Shown here piece after piece: positions 1 through 8,034 of a DNA stretch of 64,000 bases. Every line of letters begins with the position of its first letter. Position 1 is the first letter of the stretch. Origin of the DNA: Sphingomonas sp. BK580 (lineage in GTDB: Bacteria > Pseudomonadota > Alphaproteobacteria > Sphingomonadales > Sphingomonadaceae); contig NZ_JACIAY010000016.1 in NCBI RefSeq assembly GCF_014194975.1, forward strand, positions 55,484 through 119,483. Direction: 5' to 3'. Under the pieces are notes generated by a model. The model saw nothing but the letters and a program-made list of their open reading frames with translations. It had not been told where the DNA came from and made no database searches. A program made the translations under genes and the position numbers.

Positions 1-177
1 TCTGATTGAGGCGGCGCGCTGCCCGGCAGCGGGCACGTGATTGTCTGTCGGTTTCCAGGTCTTTGAGCATTTTATGTAATAGCGACCGATTTGGATGGTA
101 TGCCTAATTGACTCCCGTCCGCCGCTATGACCTTTCCAGGGCAACGATTAACATTTGCCGCTAGGGGGAAGGGCGCC

Positions 178-1959
178 GTGCGACTGGCAAGGCTCAGTAT
201 CCGCAACTTTCGCAACTTCGAGGCAGTCGACATCCCCCTTGGTGGCAACGTCGTCCTTCTCGGCGAAAACAGGGTAGGAAAGAGCAATCTCCTGTTCGCA
301 ATTCGGTTGGTGCTCGACCCAACCCTGTCGGATGCGGCGCGCGAGCTCAAGCTCTCGGACTTTTGGGACGGGTGCGATCTCGTCGCGTCGCCACAGATCG
401 AGGTTCATCTCGACATCGCCGACTTTGACGCGGACAATGCCCAAGCCGCTCTGCTCACCGACTTCAGAACCGCGGCCGACGCCACCGTAGCGCGTCTGAG
501 CTACATATTCCGTAAGAAAGCTGATGTAGCCGGGCCACTACAATCTGCGGCAGACTGCGAGTTTATCGTCTTCGGCGGTGGTGACGAGGCCCGGTCCGTG
601 CCGAGCCGTGTGCGGCGGCGGATTGCCCTCGACATGCTTGATGCCTTGCGCGACGCCGAAGGCCAGCTCGGCTCCTGGCGCAGTTCGCCGCTGCGGCCGC
701 TGCTCGAGGACGCCATCGCTGGCGTCGATCGCGCGTCGCTCGACGCAGTGGCCGCCGACCTCGATCGCGCGACCCGGGCGCTCGAGGGTTTCTCCACGGT
801 CAAGGCGCTTGAGGACGAGCTGCGCTCGGGCATATTGGATCTCGCCGGCACGGCGCACGACATCGACGCCCGACTGCGTTTCGCGCCGACCGATCCATTG
901 CGGCTGTTTCGCTCGATTGCGATGTTCATCGACAATGGCAAGCGCGGCATTGCCGAAGCGAGCCTCGGTTCGGCCAATGTCGCCCTTATTGCGCTCAAGC
1001 TCGCCGAGTTCGCCTGGCGCCGCGCAAAAAACGAGCGCAATTTCTCGCTTCTATGCATCGAGGAGCCCGAGGCGCACCTTCACCCCCAGCTCCAACGCGG
1101 CCTGTTTGACAAGCTGTTCAACGCCGGCGACCCCGCCCAAGCGCTGATCGTCACCAGCCATTCGCCGACTCTGGCCGCAGTTGCGCCGCTGCGCGCCATT
1201 GTTCATCTGAAATCTTCGGGCGGCAAAGCGTTCGCCTATTCGCTCGCCAATTTGCCCGTGACCGACGACGAGCTGGAGGACATCGAACGTTATCTGACCG
1301 CGACGCGCTCAGAACTGATCTTCTCGCGCGGCGTGATCTTCGTTGAGGGCGACGCCGAGGAAGCGCTGATGCCGGCCTTTGCCGACGCCATGGGCCACAG
1401 CTTCGACCGGCTCGGCATCACGGTCTGCAACGTCGGGGGCGTCAATTTCACGCCCTATGTGAAGCTCGCCGCCAGTCTCGGTCTGCCCTTCGCCGTGGTG
1501 ACCGACTGGGATCCGCTCGACGGCACCAAGCCACCCCTCGGCAAGGGGCGAACGCTGGACATATGGGACGCCGTGGCCTTGGTCACTGGCCAGGCCGCCC
1601 TGACGCCCGAGGCGCGCGTGCATTGGGCGGCCGCCGATTTCGCCGCGTTCAGCAAGGGCTGGGAAAAAGCCGGCATTTTCCTGAACGACCAGACCTTTGA
1701 GGTGTCGGTCGCCAATACTCCGTCGTTGCTCGGCGCGCTACTCGACATCCTGTCCGAGCAAGGGTTCGGTTCGGTGCGCACCACGCGGATCGCCGCCTGG
1801 CGGGCCGGAACGCCAGTCGATGCCGGGCAGCTCCTCGCAATGATCGCGGACATCGGCAAGGGTAGGCTTGCCGCGAAGCTGGCGAAGAAGCTGCCGTTCG
1901 GTCAACATCCGCCAGGCTATATCGCTGCTGCCATCAATTTTGTGGTGGCGCGTGTCTAA
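178..1959 (+). CDS. OLD-family ATPase/TOPRIM nuclease, Gabija GajA-like
   Basis: Seen: an ABC-type ATPase with Walker A GENRVGKSN (about residues 29-37) and signature/Walker B LLCIEEPEAHLHPQ (about 290-303), followed by a TOPRIM-like half with acidic motifs FVEGDAEEA (about 387) and TDWDPLDG (about 440). This order is that of the OLD (overcoming lysogenization defect) nucleases. The GTG at 178 is preferred because AGGGGGAAGGG lies just upstream and the protein then begins like other OLD proteins (RLARLSIRNFRNF); an in-frame ATG at 127 is the alternative. Known: OLD nucleases next to UvrD-like helicases form class 2 OLD, which includes Gabija GajA, an anti-phage DNA nicking nuclease. Inferred: antiviral nuclease working with the next gene, whose start overlaps its stop by 8 bp. 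The 177 bp before it show no gene. Confidence 0.87.
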   Translation: MRLARLSIRNFRNFEAVDIPLGGNVVLLGENRVGKSNLLFAIRLVLDPTLSDAARELKLSDFWDGCDLVASPQIEVHLDIADFDADNAQAALLTDFRTAADATVARLSYIFRKKADVAGPLQSAADCEFIVFGGGDEARSVPSRVRRRIALDMLDALRDAEGQLGSWRSSPLRPLLEDAIAGVDRASLDAVAADLDRATRALEGFSTVKALEDELRSGILDLAGTAHDIDARLRFAPTDPLRLFRSIAMFIDNGKRGIAEASLGSANVALIALKLAEFAWRRAKNERNFSLLCIEEPEAHLHPQLQRGLFDKLFNAGDPAQALIVTSHSPTLAAVAPLRAIVHLKSSGGKAFAYSLANLPVTDDELEDIERYLTATRSELIFSRGVIFVEGDAEEALMPAFADAMGHSFDRLGITVCNVGGVNFTPYVKLAASLGLPFAVVTDWDPLDGTKPPLGKGRTLDIWDAVALVTGQAALTPEARVHWAAADFAAFSKGWEKAGIFLNDQTFEVSVANTPSLLGALLDILSEQGFGSVRTTRIAAWRAGTPVDAGQLLAMIADIGKGRLAAKLAKKLPFGQHPPGYIAAAINFVVARV

Positions 1960-3730
1960 CCAACTCGCCTTGTCGCGCGCTCTGGCCGACCTCGCCGGCA
2001 ACCCCGAGCAGAGCGAAGCCGTGCGGGAGCGCGGACACTGCGTGGTGCTCGCCGGACCTGGCAGCGGCAAGACCAAGACGCTGACGACGGCGATGGCACG
2101 CGCGCTCATCGAAGACGTTGTCGAGCCGCGCGGGGTTGCCTGCATCACCTACAATAATGAATGTGCAATTGAGCTTGAAGCCCGGCTTGCCCCCTTTGGC
2201 ATTGGCGGCAGCGACCGCAACTTCATTGGAACCGTCCACAGCTTCGCGCTGACCCAGGTGATCATGCCCTACGCGCGCTGCCTCGCCGGATTGCTTCCCG
2301 ACGAGATCCGCGTAGCGACCCGCGACGAAATTAGCGCGGCGGTTGAAGTCGCCTATGCCGTGGTGTTCGACGACCAGTTCGACCCGCATGCGCGTTGGCA
2401 GTTCGCCGAGGAAAAGCGCCGGTGCGAGGTCAATCGCTCACTTGTTCACTGGCGCGGGCGCAATCCCGAACTCGCCGATTTCATTGAGGCGTACGAGGCC
2501 GAATTGCGCCGCCGTGGCCTGATCGATTTTGATGACATGCCGCTCATCGCCTACCGCATGATCCGGGATCATGCGTGGATTCAGTCCGCGATCCGCGCAC
2601 GCTTTCCGATCCTGTTCGTCGACGAGTATCAGGATTTGGGGCATGCGCTACACGAGCTTGTCCTCCTGCTCTGCTTTGCCGGCGGCATTCGCCTGTTCGC
2701 GGTCGGCGACGCCGACCAGTCGATCTACGGCTTTACCGGTGCCAATCCCGAGCTCCTGCAATCGCTCGTCGCCCGCCCCGACGTGAGCGAAATACGGCTG
2801 CGATTGAACTATCGATCGGGCGCGAAGATCATCCGCGCCTCGTTGGGAGCCCTTGGCGAGGAGCGCGACTATCGCGGCATCGATGCCGCACCCGAGGGCG
2901 ACCTGCTCTTTTGGAAGGTGAGGGGCGACCTCGACGCGCAGGCATCCGCCGTTGCCAACCAAATCCTGCCCAAACTGCTCGAACGCCATCGAGCCGAAGA
3001 GGTCGCCATCCTCTATCGGGCGGCGTGGCTTGGCGACAAGCTCGGCGGTGCGCTCGACCAGACCGGCATTGCCTATGTCCGCACCGACGGCAACGCGCTG
3101 GTCAAGCGCAGCTCGCGTCTCGCGCGCCTCGTCGAAGGCTGCGCGGCCTGGGTCGCCGGTGGTTGGCGCGATGCCAACCCGCCGTTCGAGCGGCTGGCCC
3201 TGCAGGCACGGGCGATCGTCTACGGCGGGCGCTGCAGTGAAGCCGAAGCCCAGTCGCTGACAGGCCAGCTCATGGCGTTCCTGCGCAGTGGCATCGACAG
3301 AGGCGAGACCGCCCACGCCTGGCTACGACGCCTGTGCCAAGAACTTATCGTCCCTTGGCGCGCGCTTGCGCGCAATCCACACCAAGAATGGGGCGTCTGC
3401 GTCGAGATGGTCGAGAAGACCGACCCGGCACGCGGGCGGGACATGGCGCTCAACATCTTCGCCGGCCGGATCGAGGGCACCGGTCGGGTCAGCCTCTCGA
3501 CCCTGCACAGTGCAAAAGGTCGTGAGTTCGACGCGGTCGTCCTCTTCGGCATGAACGCGGGCGATATACCGAGCCGGCGCGACGAGAAGTCCGCAGCTTC
3601 CCTCCGCGAAGCGCGTCGGCTCTTCTACGTTGGGGTGACCCGACCGAGAAACGAACTGTCCGTCGTCTACCGTGATGGCGCACCGTCGCCGTGGGTCGTT
3701 GAACTCTACAAACGCAGCCAGCAGGTCTGA
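1952..3730 (+). CDS. UvrD/Rep-like superfamily 1 helicase, Gabija GajB-like
   Basis: A 592-residue SF1A helicase with all main motifs: Walker A GPGSGKTKT (about 35), DEAD-box-equivalent LFVDEYQDLG (about 221), GDADQSIYGFTGAN (about 251), LNYRSG (about 285), STLHSAKGREFD (about 516) and RRLFYVGVTRPRNELS (about 555). The GTG at 1952 overlaps the end of the OLD gene, so the two are probably translationally coupled; an in-frame ATG at 1868 lies deep inside the OLD gene and is unlikely. Known: GajB is a UvrD-like partner of GajA that senses DNA ends or nucleotide state. Inferred: second subunit of a Gabija-like complex. A housekeeping UvrD is less likely given its length and partner. Confidence 0.87.
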   Translation: MSNQLALSRALADLAGNPEQSEAVRERGHCVVLAGPGSGKTKTLTTAMARALIEDVVEPRGVACITYNNECAIELEARLAPFGIGGSDRNFIGTVHSFALTQVIMPYARCLAGLLPDEIRVATRDEISAAVEVAYAVVFDDQFDPHARWQFAEEKRRCEVNRSLVHWRGRNPELADFIEAYEAELRRRGLIDFDDMPLIAYRMIRDHAWIQSAIRARFPILFVDEYQDLGHALHELVLLLCFAGGIRLFAVGDADQSIYGFTGANPELLQSLVARPDVSEIRLRLNYRSGAKIIRASLGALGEERDYRGIDAAPEGDLLFWKVRGDLDAQASAVANQILPKLLERHRAEEVAILYRAAWLGDKLGGALDQTGIAYVRTDGNALVKRSSRLARLVEGCAAWVAGGWRDANPPFERLALQARAIVYGGRCSEAEAQSLTGQLMAFLRSGIDRGETAHAWLRRLCQELIVPWRALARNPHQEWGVCVEMVEKTDPARGRDMALNIFAGRIEGTGRVSLSTLHSAKGREFDAVVLFGMNAGDIPSRRDEKSAASLREARRLFYVGVTRPRNELSVVYRDGAPSPWVVELYKRSQQV

Positions 3731-3735
3731 TCGTC

Positions 3736-3969
3736 ATGGCAAGTTCGCCGCAAGAACCGCCATATCGTTCGCGCGACATCCTCGTTCCAATGGCCGAACC
3801 CTGGGACGCCCAGTCCTGGATCTCCGTAATCGACGATCCGCCGAGCGCCTATATGGCGCGAGGCGATGTCGGCACCTTCTCGGTGAGCGCTGAGGTGGCC
3901 GCCGAGCGGCAAGCCGCCGACCGGCCGGACCCTGAAGAGGAAATGAAGCCGTTCGTGGAAGCCCCGTGA
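3736..3969 (+). CDS. Small acidic protein of unknown function, third gene of the Gabija-like operon
   Basis: A 77-residue ORF whose ATG lies 5 bp after the helicase stop, in the same direction, ending before the hairpin at 4019. Composition is rich in Pro, Ala, Glu and Asp with no membrane segment or recognisable motif. The spacing makes it a probable operon member. I do not recognise the family. It could be an accessory or regulatory peptide of the defence pair or an unrelated small gene. Confidence 0.5.
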   Translation: MASSPQEPPYRSRDILVPMAEPWDAQSWISVIDDPPSAYMARGDVGTFSVSAEVAAERQAADRPDPEEEMKPFVEAP

Positions 3970-4018
3970 TCGGTTGGATGAGCTAACGACTGGTCGGCGC
4001 TTCGGCCCTTTAATTAAG

Positions 4019-4053
4019 CCGCGTGGCCGCGCCGTTCCGGGTCGGCCACGCGG
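4019..4053. terminator. Perfect 10-bp-stem hairpin between convergent genes
   Basis: CCGCGTGGCC (4019-4028) pairs with GGCCACGCGG (4044-4053) around a 15-nt loop. It sits between the end of the small gene at 3969 and the end of the minus-strand gene at 4055, so it probably acts in both directions. An A/T-rich stretch (4009-4018) flanks one side only, so a classical U-tract is weak. Confidence 0.65.
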
Positions 4054-4054
4054 A

Positions 4055-4894
4055 TCAGTCTCCGCTTAGGAACACCACCGTGCTGCGTGTGACAGCGTCC
4101 TCAAAATCGCCATCGTGAAGATACCGCCCCATCAGTAGCTCAGGCGCAGCCGGTATGCCGTCACCGAGAAGGGGTCGAGGCGTCGCGCGCGCATCGAAAT
4201 CCAGCTCGATCGTGCGCGCGAAGTATTTAAGTCGCTCGCGCTCCTCGGTGAGGAAGTCGACGACATCGTCGGGCGTCGGGATCGCCCCTCCGCCATTGCA
4301 TAGCAGTGCTGAGAGCGATTGCATATAGGGGGCTAATGGCCGGAACCGCTTTCGGTCAATCGGGAAGGTCGTGCCGACGATATTTCGCTGAATGTAGCGT
4401 GCAATGGCATAGCCATTGGCCACGGTCACACCCGGCCAGGACGCCGGATATTCAGTATCGGGCGGTACGCCCTGGTCGCAATTGTAGAAGACATACATCG
4501 GATAGATGACTGCGCCTGACCGCCGCGCCGTATTGACGTAGCTGATTAACTGGCGTGCCTGCGCGCCGAGCGATTTGCGGGGATGCGGCAGCTCGTCATA
4601 GGCCCATCGCGCGCTGTCGCGCTGCGGATAATGTAGGATTTTGGCCTGCAGTGTGAGGCCGATATGCCGACCCGTCGAGCGATTGACGAACCACCAGTCC
4701 ATGTCAGCGCCCGTGACGACCTCATGCGATGGACCGACGATTATTCTCGGATCGCGCAACGCGCGCAGATGCTTCAACGTCAAATCGGTCCAGGTTGTCT
4801 CGCGCCACTGATGCCCAATCCTGCGGGCCTCCGTCAATTCGCGACCGACCTCGAGACTCAACCAATGAGAGAAAGCGCAGATCGAACCCGTCAT
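4055..4894 (-). CDS. DUF6615-like protein, putative QxK-type nuclease
   Basis: A 279-residue soluble protein. Around residues 60-85 it shows GADMDWWF, then about 13 residues later LTLQAKIL. An acidic residue on a strand followed by a second strand carrying QxK is the active-site pattern of Mrr-like PD-(D/E)XK restriction nucleases, so a nuclease fold is plausible. The rest is unlike anything I can name; overall it resembles the DUF6615 family. It is divergent from the DUF3800 gene (about 90 bp between starts) and convergent with the Gabija-like operon, so it lies inside a defence island. Nuclease activity is an inference from two short motifs. Confidence 0.62.
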   Translation of the reverse strand: MTGSICAFSHWLSLEVGRELTEARRIGHQWRETTWTDLTLKHLRALRDPRIIVGPSHEVVTGADMDWWFVNRSTGRHIGLTLQAKILHYPQRDSARWAYDELPHPRKSLGAQARQLISYVNTARRSGAVIYPMYVFYNCDQGVPPDTEYPASWPGVTVANGYAIARYIQRNIVGTTFPIDRKRFRPLAPYMQSLSALLCNGGGAIPTPDDVVDFLTEERERLKYFARTIELDFDARATPRPLLGDGIPAAPELLMGRYLHDGDFEDAVTRSTVVFLSGD

Positions 4895-4984
4895 CGCGCT
4901 GGTGTAATCGGACCGGCGGCGAGAGCGCCAGCCTTCGTCGCTTTATCGCCGATCATCGCGCATTTCGCGCGTGAAGCTTGTGCG

Positions 4985-5770
4985 ATGTTGGCATACTATC
5001 CGACGATGAGCAGCAATCTCGATCTCGACGGTCTAATCGCAAACCTGGAGATGCCCGGCCGGACACTGGCCTTCTGCGACGAAACCAACCTCACCGAGCA
5101 GGCGACCGCCGATCTCGTCGCGAACCTCCGATTGCATGTCGGCGTGGTTATGGCTGCCGAGATTTACGCGCCCGCCGCCGCAGACCTCTCCGCGTTCCTC
5201 GAAACCCACGGACTCCCCGAATTCCACGCGGCCGAGGTCGTGAACGGCAAGAAGAATACGCCTTGGCAGGCCGTGTCTTACGAAACGCGCATCGGTGCCT
5301 TCGAGCGCATGACCGACACGCTGAGCGTGGCGGGATCGCGGATCCCTTATCTCTACCTGTCCGAACAACAACATGACGAGATGGTGACCCAGTCCGCCGG
5401 CTTGATCGTCAGCGACTATAAGCAAAGCCTGAAGACGGTCTTCCTGACGAGCATGGCCGAATATCTCAATGCCGAGCCGACGCCGATCCTCCTGATTGAT
5501 CGGGACAAGAACACGCCCGGCCCAGTGCTCCATCAGATGAGCCACCCCGGCGCGTTGCTCGGTGGCGGAGCGATCTCTGTCGAGTCGCACAAGGTCATCG
5601 GGCTGCAGATCGCCGACATGGCGGCATATGTCGTTCGGCGATACCTCTTCAAGAAGACCGCACTTCATGCGGGCAACGGATCACCGTTTGACGAGATCGC
5701 CACCAAAGCGGTCGCCTCGTTCCACGAGCGCTTTGATCTCCTGCTGGCCCCCGAGCCGATCGTCGCCTGA
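4985..5770 (+). CDS. DUF3800 domain protein
   Basis: About 261 residues. Visible DUF3800 hallmarks are the N-terminal LAFCDETN (about residue 28), a central LLIDRDKN, and the C-terminal GLQIADMAAYVVRRYL. Known: DUF3800 proteins are predicted to have an RNase H-like fold with conserved acidic residues and are frequent in mobile and defence regions; no biochemical role is settled. The ATG at 4985 is used; ATG 5006 is an equally possible start, while the longer frame from 4664 is antisense to the neighbouring gene. It shares a 90-bp divergent promoter region with the DUF6615-like gene. Confidence 0.72.
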   Translation: MLAYYPTMSSNLDLDGLIANLEMPGRTLAFCDETNLTEQATADLVANLRLHVGVVMAAEIYAPAAADLSAFLETHGLPEFHAAEVVNGKKNTPWQAVSYETRIGAFERMTDTLSVAGSRIPYLYLSEQQHDEMVTQSAGLIVSDYKQSLKTVFLTSMAEYLNAEPTPILLIDRDKNTPGPVLHQMSHPGALLGGGAISVESHKVIGLQIADMAAYVVRRYLFKKTALHAGNGSPFDEIATKAVASFHERFDLLLAPEPIVA

Positions 5771-5891
5771 ACACGTTCACAAACAGGCTTCAGCGCCGAC
5801 TGAGTAATCAGCGCGCGCGTAAGGCAATATCGTCGTCGACCAGGCTCTCTTAGGCTACCGCAACGGGAGTCGCCTTGAAGGAAGGGATTGT

Positions 5892-7481
5892 ATGGCAGGC
5901 TTGTGGTGGGATGGGATCGAGACCGAACGCTACTGGCTCGAATCTACCGACCGTGAGGACATCGGTTCGGATCTACGAGCGCCCTTGCTCGACGGTGCGG
6001 GCATGGAGAACTGGCGGTATGGCCTGTTTCGCCACGCTCGACCTTCCGATTTAGTCTTCCACTACGACAAGCGTATCGGCGCAATTACATCGTTCTCGCG
6101 GATATCGGGCGAAGCTTATGAGGCGCCGATTATCTGGGCAGCACGCGGGAGTTATGCGCGTGACCGCAGTGCTGTTCCGAAAAAGGTACCGGGCTACCGC
6201 ATACCGCTCGAAGGCCACACGAAGCTCGAGAGGCCCATCACCCTCGCAGCTATTCGTACTTTTCGAGATCAGATTGGAGCTTTGTACGACGCCCTTCCGA
6301 AGGGCGCGCGCTACTTCCCATTCGAACTGTCCGATCGTCCGGTCAGGCCGCTTCAAGGGTATGCATTCAAATTGCCGGCCGCATTCGTCGATCTCTTCGT
6401 CGCCGGTGCAATTGAAGCGGCGGAACCACCCGAGAGGCCGTCGCGATCCGAGACCGACATCTTCCACTACGCGATCACCCAGATTGAGGCATCGGCCGAG
6501 AGCTATTCGATCGCCGGGCTCCAGCGGTTTCGAACGAAAAATCGAAGGCTTCGGCGCACAGCGCGGACCATCTTCGGCAATCGTCAGCTCGCGGCCGATT
6601 GGGCCTTCCACTACGGCGGCCGAGACGAGCTCCAGTTCAATGTGGGGCTGGACTATTTTCCCGACGCCAGTCGGGCGATTCGGGCGGGCGTCGCATTCTC
6701 CTTCGAGCCAAGCCGATCACTTCCCGACATTGGGGTGCTGGTGCCGAAAGTGGCGCGGTTCAACGCCTATCTGAGAGAAAATCCCGAGGCGTTCGAAGGC
6801 TTAGCCATGTGGCATTGGCAAGACGACGTGCGCAGCGTCGACTATCCCGTACAGCCGATACCGCCAGCGATGATCCGCCATTCGACGTTCATTTTTCTGG
6901 GCGCGCGGCAGCCGCTCGAGAAAATCGACCCCCACGTCGCTCTCCGAGCGTTCGATCGATTGTTTCCTCTCTACGCCTTCGTCGAGTCCGACCCGGACAC
7001 GCAGCCGGGCTCTATGGCGCCTGACGCCGACGTTCGCCTGCCATCCGAAACCTTGCGCCTCGATGGTGGCCGAGAGATCGATGGCGGCCGCTGGATCACA
7101 GCGACGAGCCAGGCACGTAGTCTCGACATCTTTCTGCGCCACAGAGAGATGCAGCGACGCCTCAAAGAAGAGCTGATCCCTGAGGGGATAGCTCAGGTCA
7201 GCCTTGAAGTGCCCATCGGCGACCGTCTGATCGACGCCGTCGCGCGGCCGGCCGGCGAAATTTGGTTCTACGAGGTCAAGACAGCGCCGACCATCCGAGG
7301 CTGCATCAGGGAGGCGATCGGCCAGCTTCTAGAATACGCACTGTGGCCCGGCGCAACTCGCCCGGACAAGCTTATCGTCGTAGGGGAGCCCGCGCTGACC
7401 GAGGCAGCCAGCGCGTATCTCGATACCCTGAACGTCAGCTTCCCGATCCCAATCAGTTATCGTCAGCTATCTCTTGGTTGA
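5892..7481 (+). CDS. EVE/PUA-like plus PD-(D/E)XK nuclease protein, candidate modification-dependent restriction factor
   Basis: 529 residues, preceded by a good ribosome site (AAGGAAGGGA). The first 120 residues look like an EVE/PUA-type base-reader: YGLFRHARPSDLVFHYD, then AITSFSRISGEAYEAPIIW. The middle (about 220-370) is unassigned. The C-terminus (about 400-529) has a PD-(D/E)XK pattern: LEVPIGDRLIDAVAR, then IWFYEVKTA, then REAIGQLLEYAL, giving D, E-x-K and the following Q/EY helix. Known: EVE-type domains bind modified cytosines and are fused to nucleases in type IV restriction systems. Inferred: a solo modification-dependent nuclease. Domain borders are by eye. Confidence 0.65.
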   Translation: MAGLWWDGIETERYWLESTDREDIGSDLRAPLLDGAGMENWRYGLFRHARPSDLVFHYDKRIGAITSFSRISGEAYEAPIIWAARGSYARDRSAVPKKVPGYRIPLEGHTKLERPITLAAIRTFRDQIGALYDALPKGARYFPFELSDRPVRPLQGYAFKLPAAFVDLFVAGAIEAAEPPERPSRSETDIFHYAITQIEASAESYSIAGLQRFRTKNRRLRRTARTIFGNRQLAADWAFHYGGRDELQFNVGLDYFPDASRAIRAGVAFSFEPSRSLPDIGVLVPKVARFNAYLRENPEAFEGLAMWHWQDDVRSVDYPVQPIPPAMIRHSTFIFLGARQPLEKIDPHVALRAFDRLFPLYAFVESDPDTQPGSMAPDADVRLPSETLRLDGGREIDGGRWITATSQARSLDIFLRHREMQRRLKEELIPEGIAQVSLEVPIGDRLIDAVARPAGEIWFYEVKTAPTIRGCIREAIGQLLEYALWPGATRPDKLIVVGEPALTEAASAYLDTLNVSFPIPISYRQLSLG

Positions 7482-7551
7482 CCTAATGCCGACTTCGTTG
7501 TCGCACTTTGCAACTTCAAGCGATGTGCGAGCGTCTAATTCGCTGCCTAGC

Positions 7552-7610
7552 TAAACGAACGACCGCTTTCAGGAAGCGAGCAGAGCGGCCTGAACGTCTA
7601 CTTGTGGGTC
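7552..7610 (+). repeat. Diverged copy of the 63-bp TGGGTC repeat
   Basis: Starts with ACGAACGACCGCTTTCAGG and ends TGAACGTCTACTTGTGGGTC. It follows the pattern of the cleaner copies and ends where the 430-bp duplicated segment begins. Confidence 0.55.
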
Positions 7611-7714
7611 GCCGAGGCGCCGTGACGCAATCAGCCTCAGGACTATCTAACTTGCGGTTGCTCGTGAACAGCTTGAGGAAGGCGGAGCCTCATACGAGTC
7701 GAAGGGTGACGTCG

Positions 7715-7924
7715 ATGGCAAGTGAACCGGTGAAGGGACCCGCGTCCTACTTTCCGTCGATCGAAAAGAAGTACGGCAAGCCGATCGCCGAATGGCAGCA
7801 GATCGTCCGAGACCGTCTTCCCGCCAAGCACATGGAGTTGGTGGCCATGCTGAAGGATGAGCACGGTATGGGACACGGGCATGCCAATGCGGTCGTGGCA
7901 CACACCCTGTCTGAGAAGGGCTAG
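7715..7924 (+). CDS. DUF4287 domain protein, copy 1
   Basis: A 69-residue soluble protein. It contains YFPSIEKKYGKPIAEWQ (about 9-25), AKHMELVAMLKDEHGMGHG (about 34-52) and an Ala/Val-rich end. This is the small DUF4287 domain, found alone or fused to a DUF5655 domain; function unknown. The ATG at 7715 is used because both copies stay conserved from there, whereas the longer upstream frame runs through the intergenic repeat. It differs from the second copy by one residue (Ala versus Val near the end). Confidence 0.8.
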   Translation: MASEPVKGPASYFPSIEKKYGKPIAEWQQIVRDRLPAKHMELVAMLKDEHGMGHGHANAVVAHTLSEKG

Positions 7925-7971
7925 CCTGCTCACCGGACACCTGCGCGGAACGCCCGAAAGGGTCGATCGGA

Positions 7972-8034
7972 GAGGTGAACGACCGGCCGGAGTTGGGAAG
8001 GGGGGAGGAGCGGCTGAGTGACCGATTGTGGGTC
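7972..8034 (+). repeat. 63-bp TGGGTC repeat
   Basis: Begins GAGGTGAACGACCGGCCGGA, has TTGGGAAG in the middle and ends GAGTGACCGATTGTGGGTC. It forms the right end of the duplicated 430-bp segment. Confidence 0.85.

Larger units (their letters stand above)
7605..8034 (+). repeat. 430-bp duplicated segment, copy 1
   Basis: By eye, 7605-8034 matches 39546-39975 base for base except about four substitutions. The identity begins at TGGGTC, the last bases of one 63-bp repeat, and stops at TGGGTC, the last bases of another. It carries the DUF4287 gene plus one complete 63-bp repeat. The boundaries point to recombination between repeats rather than transposition; no terminal inverted repeats or transposase are present. 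Confidence 0.92.

Noticed and set aside
4664..4984. N-terminal extension of the DUF3800 frame
   Set aside because: Antisense to the first third of the DUF6615-like gene and not conserved in character.
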